DNA from: Candidatus Cloacimonadota bacterium
GTDB taxonomy: Bacteria > Cloacimonadota > Cloacimonadia > Cloacimonadales > Cloacimonadaceae
NCBI GenBank assembly: GCA_023230025.1
Contig: JALNYD010000088.1
Coordinates: forward strand, 1-10,049
Length of the DNA stretch: 10,049 nt
Direction of reading: 5' to 3'
The notes beneath the pieces were generated by a model. That model did no database searches, was not told the DNA's origin, and was given only the letters and a program-made list of their open reading frames with translations. Positions 6,490 to 10,049 of this stretch are shown here, one piece after another. How positions within the stretch are numbered: the first letter of the stretch is position 1; every line of letters begins with the position of its first letter. A program made the position numbers and the translations under genes.

Positions 6490-6891
6490 ATGAGAGCTTT
6501 TGACCGCATGGAATGGCCTCGTAAGTTCAAGCTGAAAGGCAGTGTGCTGCTCCTGATAGTCATAGGCGTAATCCTGGGGCTTTTGATTCAACAGTGCCAG
6601 AACAAGCGGATTGCCGATAGTGTAGAGATCTCTGATCTCAGCTTCAATGCCTGGGGCAATCAATACATCGAATTGGGTTATGATATTGAGAACAAGGGGA
6701 ACAAGCCTTTGAAACTGAAGCTGCTGGCTAAAGTGTGGGACCAGCAAGAGATCGAACTGGCCAGTGCCTTGTTTGAAGTGGAAGTTCCCGCTAAAACCAG
6801 GCAGACCCGCTCTAAAATGCTGGATCGCCTGCATCGCAGCCTCAAAGAAGGAGAACACCCCGGCAGGGCACATATCAGCCTCTATCAATAA
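6490..6891 (+). CDS. Small membrane-anchored beta-sandwich-like protein, function unknown
   Basis: A 133-residue protein I cannot assign to a named family. It has a basic N-terminus (residues 1-17, rich in Lys/Arg) and a single membrane helix at about 18-34, so the rest is probably periplasmic. It lacks a lipobox: the Cys at 36 follows IQQ, not a consensus lipobox. From about 44 to 133 the pattern is beta-strands with a central NKGNKPLKLKL turn, reminiscent of LEA14/late-embryogenesis or CARDB-like immunoglobulin-fold domains, which compare one strand pair around a conserved Asn. GAGGTG (6479-6484) overlaps the upstream stop and ends five bases before the ATG. It is the last gene of the ackA operon, and its position behind the Wzi-like barrel suggests an accessory envelope role, which is inference only. 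Confidence 0.72.
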   Translation: MRAFDRMEWPRKFKLKGSVLLLIVIGVILGLLIQQCQNKRIADSVEISDLSFNAWGNQYIELGYDIENKGNKPLKLKLLAKVWDQQEIELASALFEVEVPAKTRQTRSKMLDRLHRSLKEGEHPGRAHISLYQ

Positions 6892-6912
6892 CCCAGGCTT
6901 TGACGAAAGTTC

Positions 6913-6941
6913 TTGCCAGCATCACACTTTCTACCTATTAT
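6913..6941 (+). promoter_or_regulatory. Sigma70-type promoter upstream of tsaE
   Basis: TTGCCA (6913-6918), a 17-base spacer and TATTAT (6936-6941) match the consensus at five of six bases in each box. Transcription would start at about 6948, giving a leader of about 97 bases before the tsaE start. The leader is described separately. Confidence 0.72.
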
Positions 6942-6948
6942 CTATTTA

Positions 6949-7027
6949 GGACTGAAAACACGACTGAGTCCCAAGGGACTTTGAAAGCCGGGCACCCCGG
7001 ATTTTAAAGGCTGTTGGGACTTTTTTT
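6949..7027 (+). terminator. Intrinsic terminator with alternative pairings in the tsaE leader
   Basis: AGTCCCAA (6967-6974) pairs perfectly over eight bases with TTGGGACT (7014-7021), which runs straight into a seven-T tract (7021-7027), forming a terminator. Inside this stem is a separate hairpin, CCGGG (6988-6992) with CCCGG (6996-7000). The same AGTCC arm (6967-6971) can instead pair with GGACT at 6976-6980 or with GGACT at 6949-6953, right at the predicted transcript start. The terminator ends 17 bases before the tsaE start and leaves no room for a promoter after it, so tsaE must be transcribed through it. Either it is a partial terminator for the upstream operon or it is an attenuator. 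A short independent RNA of about 80 bases is a third possibility. Confidence 0.75.
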
Positions 7028-7044
7028 CAGCAAGGAGAATCATC

Positions 7045-7485
7045 ATGACAAAACGCATAGATTTAAACACCGAACAAGACACCATTGATTTGGCTCATTA
7101 TATCGCTCCGTTGTTGGGTCCCGGCTCTGTGCTGACCCTCTATGGGGATTTGGGCAGCGGCAAAACCTTCTTTGTGAAAGCCCTGGGAGCATTCCTGGGT
7201 GTTCAGGAAGAGATCGATAGCCCTTCATTTGTAATCTTCAAAGAATACCATTGTGGCAGATTTCCCCTTTATCATCTTGACCTCTACCGTCTGAAAAGTG
7301 AGGACGAACTGCTGGATCTGGGGCTGTTTGACATGCTGGAAAGCGGCATCACAGTGATTGAATGGCCAGAGTTGGCAGAAAGCTTCCTGCCCTATCAAAG
7401 CCTGAAACTGAAGTTTGGTTTTGAAGGCGAACACCGATTTGTGGAGATCAGTCCGGAAGCAAGCCTGGAAGAATCGTTTAAATAG
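7045..7485 (+). CDS. tsaE: tRNA threonylcarbamoyladenosine biosynthesis ATPase TsaE
   Basis: TsaE is the small ATPase that works with TsaB and TsaD to transfer the threonylcarbamoyl group from TC-AMP to A37 of ANN-decoding tRNAs in the cytoplasm; it is essential in many bacteria. The 146-residue length is typical. The Walker A loop is GDLGSGKT (34-41). The SPSF motif (59-62) corresponds to the switch-like SPTF of the family, HLDLYRL (77-83) is the conserved HxDxYR element, and IEWPE (105-109) is the Walker B-like signature. The start has AAGGAG a few bases upstream (7032-7037), immediately behind the terminator T-run. No tsaB or rimI follows, unlike in many genomes. A 165-base gap containing a promoter separates it from ada. 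Identification is very secure. Confidence 0.95.
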   Translation: MTKRIDLNTEQDTIDLAHYIAPLLGPGSVLTLYGDLGSGKTFFVKALGAFLGVQEEIDSPSFVIFKEYHCGRFPLYHLDLYRLKSEDELLDLGLFDMLESGITVIEWPELAESFLPYQSLKLKFGFEGEHRFVEISPEASLEESFK

Positions 7486-7595
7486 ATCCCATAGGCAGGT
7501 GCTTCGAAGCCCTTTAGCTGATTTCCCCAGCCGGTTCTCGTGAGTGGATTTTCTGGCATCTGCAGAGCGGAGAAGCCAGGAGACAGAGAAATCAT
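7486..7595 (+). other. Intergenic stretch between tsaE and the ada promoter
   Basis: There is no gene and no convincing terminator in this part. It contains a perfect ten-base palindrome, GCTTCGAAGC (7501-7510), and an imperfect inverted repeat, TTCTGGC (7551-7557) with GCCAGGA (7575-7581). Neither is followed by a T-run. Either could be an operator or a weak RNA hairpin at the end of the tsaE transcript. Confidence 0.4.
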
Positions 7596-7624
7596 TTGAC
7601 ACCAGCCTGCTGCTTCAATATCTT
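7596..7624 (+). promoter_or_regulatory. Sigma70-type promoter of the ada operon
   Basis: A perfect TTGACA (7596-7601), a 17-base spacer and TATCTT (7619-7624, four of six) form a good promoter. The start would fall near 7631, leaving about 20 bases that hold the AGAGGAAAG ribosome binding site before ATG 7651. Confidence 0.75.
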
Positions 7625-7650
7625 GTCCGCTAAGATAAGAGGAAAGAACA

Positions 7651-8730
7651 ATGAAAATTAAAATGACTAGAGAGTTCATCCACAAGCTGCCCAAGACTGA
7701 TCTGCACGTGCATCTTGACGGTAGTGTACGGCCAGAAACCATTATTGATCTGGCCAGGGAGTTCAAGATCGAGCTTCCCACCATGGACGTGGAAGAACTG
7801 CGTAAACTAATCGTATGCGGTGAGCATACCAAAAGCTTGGAAGACTATTTGCGCGGGTTCAACATTGTGAACCTGGTGCTGCAGAATAAAGATGGCCTGA
7901 AACGTGCTGCCTATGAACTGGCAGAGGATGCGGCCAAAGAAAACGTGCGCTACATGGAAGTTCGCTATTCCCCAATCCTGCATACTAATGGCGGATTGAA
8001 GCTTACCGAGATTTCCCAGGCAGTGATTGATGGGTTGCAGAAGGGCGAACGGGATTTTGGGATTCAGACAGGGGTGATTATCTGCGGTATTCGCAATATG
8101 GATCCCACCACTTCTCTGAAACTGGCAGAGCTGGCGATTGCCTTTAAAAACAAAGGTGTGATCGCTTTTGATCTGGCTGGGGGAGAATATAACCATCCCG
8201 CCAAAGATCACAAGGAAGCCTTTGATCTGGCGCTGAAGAACAACCTCAACATCACCATTCATGCCGGTGAGGCTTATGGCCCGGAATCCATCCATCAAGC
8301 TCTGCACTATTGCGGAACGCACCGCATCGGACATGGTACACGGCTGGTGGAAGATGGCGATCTTCTGAACTATGTGAATGATCACCGGATCCCTCTGGAA
8401 ATCTGCATCAAGAGCAATCTGCACACCAAAGCAGTATCCAACATCAAGAGCCATCCCATTGATTTCTATATCGACTATGGCTTGAGAGTGACCATTAATA
8501 CCGATAACCGCACAATCAGCGATACCACCGTAACCGATGAATACATGCTAGCGATCGATAAACTCGGTTTGGATTATTCCACGGTGAAGAACGTCATCCT
8601 CAATGGCTTCAAAAGTGCATTTATGCCTTATAAAGAGCGGGTGCGCCTGATCAATCAAACTCTCAAGGATATTGAGGATATTGAGGAAGCGGAGCTGAAA
8701 ACCAAGATCAAAGTAAAGGAAAACCTCTAA
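7651..8730 (+). CDS. add: Adenosine deaminase
   Basis: A zinc-dependent (beta/alpha)8 amidohydrolase that converts adenosine or deoxyadenosine to inosine or deoxyinosine plus ammonia in purine salvage; cytoplasmic, with no signal peptide. It has 359 residues, a normal length. The zinc ligands are visible: His19 and His21 in DLHVHLDGS, His204 in HAGE and Asp285 in NTDNR. Glu207 of HAGE is the catalytic acid, and His228 in HRIGHGTRL is the other catalytic residue. The Asp-Asp pair of mammalian and E. coli enzymes is Asp-Asn here (N286), a form found in a branch of bacterial deaminases, which may shift substrate preference. AGAGGAAAG lies just ahead of ATG 7651. The last 20 residues are a highly charged extension. 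It is followed three bases later by gmhA. An aminofutalosine or adenine deaminase role cannot be excluded from motifs alone. Confidence 0.9.
   Translation: MKIKMTREFIHKLPKTDLHVHLDGSVRPETIIDLAREFKIELPTMDVEELRKLIVCGEHTKSLEDYLRGFNIVNLVLQNKDGLKRAAYELAEDAAKENVRYMEVRYSPILHTNGGLKLTEISQAVIDGLQKGERDFGIQTGVIICGIRNMDPTTSLKLAELAIAFKNKGVIAFDLAGGEYNHPAKDHKEAFDLALKNNLNITIHAGEAYGPESIHQALHYCGTHRIGHGTRLVEDGDLLNYVNDHRIPLEICIKSNLHTKAVSNIKSHPIDFYIDYGLRVTINTDNRTISDTTVTDEYMLAIDKLGLDYSTVKNVILNGFKSAFMPYKERVRLINQTLKDIEDIEEAELKTKIKVKENL
8668..8685 (+). repeat. Tandem nine-base repeat GATATTGAG in the 3' end of the deaminase gene
   Basis: GATATTGAG occurs twice without spacing, encoding Asp-Ile-Glu twice in the charged C-terminal extension. 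It is a minor slippage-type duplication in a poorly conserved region. Confidence 0.7.
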
Positions 8731-8733
8731 ATC

Positions 8734-9333
8734 ATGCATAGCGCAATCCGGGAATCGCTGACCATAGCTCAGCGAACGCTTGATAACTTCATTCTGGACG
8801 ATCAGAATATTCAACGCATTGCCGATATCGCCCTGCTCATTGCAGAATGCTATCGCCGCAGGGGCAAAGTGATCATCTTTGGCAATGGGGGCAGCATGTG
8901 CGATGCGATGCATTTCGCCGAAGAACTGACCGGCAGATTCCGCAAGGACAGACCACCCCTGCCAGCGATTGCGATCAGTGATCCTGCCCATATCACCTGC
9001 GTAGGCAATGACTATGGCTTTGACGAGATCTTTGCCCGGGGCGTTCAAGCCTATGCTACAGCGGGAGATGTCATAATTGGCATTTCCACCAGCGGCTCTT
9101 CACAAAACATCATCAAGGCTCTGAACAGCGCCAGAAATCTGGATTGCACCACAGTTGCTCTTCTGGGCAAGGATGGCGGAAAACTCGCCGGAACCTGCGA
9201 TTTTGAAATCATTATCCCCGGCGAAACCAGCGATCGCATCCAGGAAATCCATACTCTCATCCTGCATATCCTGATCCAGGAGATCGAACACGAACTCTTT
9301 TATCCGGCTGATAGACCAGCCCTTTTTGCATAG
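8734..9333 (+). CDS. gmhA: Sedoheptulose-7-phosphate isomerase (phosphoheptose isomerase)
   Basis: This SIS-domain enzyme converts sedoheptulose 7-phosphate to D-glycero-D-manno-heptose 7-phosphate, the first step towards ADP- or GDP-heptose for LPS inner core or S-layer glycans. The 199 residues match the family. Signature stretches are FGNGGSMCDAMHFAEELTGRF (49-69), LPAIAISDPAHITCVGND (76-93), GISTSGSSQNIIKAL (116-130) and SDRIQEIH (166-173). The zinc and catalytic positions His60, Glu64, Gln170 and His178 correspond to His61, Glu65, Gln172 and His180 of E. coli GmhA. DiaA, a paralogue that binds DnaA, is less likely because this active-site set is complete. The start lies three bases after the deaminase stop with only a distant GGA as ribosome binding site, so translation is probably coupled. 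No hldE/hddA or gmhB gene lies in the window. Confidence 0.92.
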   Translation: MHSAIRESLTIAQRTLDNFILDDQNIQRIADIALLIAECYRRRGKVIIFGNGGSMCDAMHFAEELTGRFRKDRPPLPAIAISDPAHITCVGNDYGFDEIFARGVQAYATAGDVIIGISTSGSSQNIIKALNSARNLDCTTVALLGKDGGKLAGTCDFEIIIPGETSDRIQEIHTLILHILIQEIEHELFYPADRPALFA

Positions 9334-9348
9334 ACAAAGGAACATATT

Positions 9349-10049
9349 ATGAAAAAGACAATCCTTGCTTTGCTAATCACCATTTTTGTATGCGGATTGG
9401 CAGCAGACTATTATGATGGTATCGGTGATCTGAACCAACAGGCTCTCCTGAATGCCCTCAGAAACCTGATTGATACCAATACCTATTCCAGCTACGATGG
9501 CGCTAAAGACTTCCTGTTTCAGGAGCTTGATAATGTGAGTGGAACTGTAAAGTGTATTTACACTGGGCAGGTCTATAACATCAGTTCCAGCTACAACGGG
9601 TCATCAAACCCCAATACCGAGCACACCTATGCCCAAAGCTGGTTCAGCAGTAGCGAAAGCAGCCGTAAAAAAGCCGATCTGCATCACCTGTTCATCACAA
9701 CCATGCAGGTAAACTCCTCCCGCGGTAACCTGCCATTCAACAATGTGGCAAGCACCGCCGCTTCCACGGTTTACTACAGCGATACCCCCTGGCAGAGCTA
9801 TCGGGGGAATGATAACTGGGGTCATACTGTCTTTGAGCCGGCGGATCAATCCAAGGGAAACGTAGCCCGAGCTCTGCTCTATTTTTATACGCGCTACAAT
9901 GATGGGCTCAATCAGGGCGGTGTAAATATGATTCCTACCCTGCGTACCTGGCATCAGGCTGATCCCCCCGATAATGCAGAGATTGCCCGCAATCAGGACG
10001 TTTTTGAGTTCCAAACCAATCGTAATCCCTATGTGGATCATCCGGAATA
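9349..10049 (+). CDS. Secreted endonuclease I, 5' part; runs off the window end
   Basis: This reading frame starts at ATG 9349 and stays open to the window end (233 codons plus two bases). AAAGGAA, six to seven bases upstream, supports the start, which is 15 bases after the gmhA stop. Residues 1-19 are a Sec signal peptide (MKKTILALLI core, cleavage near LAA). The rest matches the extracellular endonuclease I family (ribonucleases/deoxyribonucleases of the beta-beta-alpha metal type): NTEHTYAQSWF (89-99, catalytic His92), KADLHHLF (108-115), SRGNLPF (124-130), FEPADQSKGNVARALLYF (162-179) with metal ligand Asn171, and RTWHQADP (199-206) leading to ARNQ (213-216). It should degrade DNA or RNA outside the cytoplasm. 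The C-terminus is not visible, so any secretion-tag or repeat domain typical of longer members cannot be judged. Confidence 0.92.
   Translation, partial: MKKTILALLITIFVCGLAADYYDGIGDLNQQALLNALRNLIDTNTYSSYDGAKDFLFQELDNVSGTVKCIYTGQVYNISSSYNGSSNPNTEHTYAQSWFSSSESSRKKADLHHLFITTMQVNSSRGNLPFNNVASTAASTVYYSDTPWQSYRGNDNWGHTVFEPADQSKGNVARALLYFYTRYNDGLNQGGVNMIPTLRTWHQADPPDNAEIARNQDVFEFQTNRNPYVDHPE

Noticed and set aside
7807..8454. A 215-codon open frame on the minus strand opposite the deaminase gene
   Set aside because: It lies entirely inside a gene with complete catalytic motifs, has no ribosome binding site or recognisable domain, and looks like a codon-bias shadow.
1..10049. CRISPR array, tRNA/rRNA, insertion sequence, phage or defence genes
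   Set aside because: I searched for regularly spaced repeats, cloverleaf-like segments, terminal inverted repeats and recognisable transposase or nuclease-effector motifs and saw none apart from the secreted endonuclease I, which is a nutritional-type nuclease.

Overview
The window reads as an ordinary, densely packed chromosomal stretch of a Gram-negative bacterium. Every gene I can support is on the + strand. Two outer-membrane beta-barrel proteins (Omp85 family and Wzi-like), a sedoheptulose-7-phosphate isomerase for heptose/LPS precursors, a small lipoprotein and several Sec signal peptides all point to a diderm envelope. Moderate GC, AckA-type fermentation and a secreted endonuclease I would fit a Cloacimonadota- or FCB-like anaerobe. 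That placement is an impression from the gene mix, not a demonstrated assignment.

Layout. (1) 1-2116: the 3' end of lepA (EF-4), then, one base later, an Omp85/TamA-like protein with three predicted POTRA repeats. (2) 2117-2584: an AT-rich leader with hairpins, a 62-residue acidic Pro/Glu-rich lipoprotein and a strong intrinsic terminator, so probably a monocistronic unit. (3) 2585-6891: a probable four-gene operon of acetate kinase, a periplasmic AMIN/TPR-like protein with one membrane helix and an HTH-like cytoplasmic tail, a Wzi-like outer-membrane barrel, and a small membrane-anchored beta-sandwich protein. (4) 6892-7485: a good sigma70-type promoter, a leader with a terminator hairpin and competing stems, and tsaE (tRNA t6A synthesis). 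(5) 7486-10049: a second good promoter driving ada (adenosine deaminase), gmhA and a secreted endonuclease I that runs off the window end.

How the genes may work together. The ada-gmhA-endonuclease group joins extracellular nucleic-acid breakdown, purine nucleoside use and heptose synthesis in one transcription unit. The ackA group ties substrate-level ATP formation to a set of uncharacterised envelope proteins. I see no CRISPR array, tRNA, rRNA, transposase, phage gene or defence system. The points most worth a second look are the tsaE leader, where one AGTCC segment can pair with any of three GGACT copies, one of them inside a terminator; the membrane-anchored HTH-like protein; and an A-tract plus CCTTGCCA element repeated in front of two genes.
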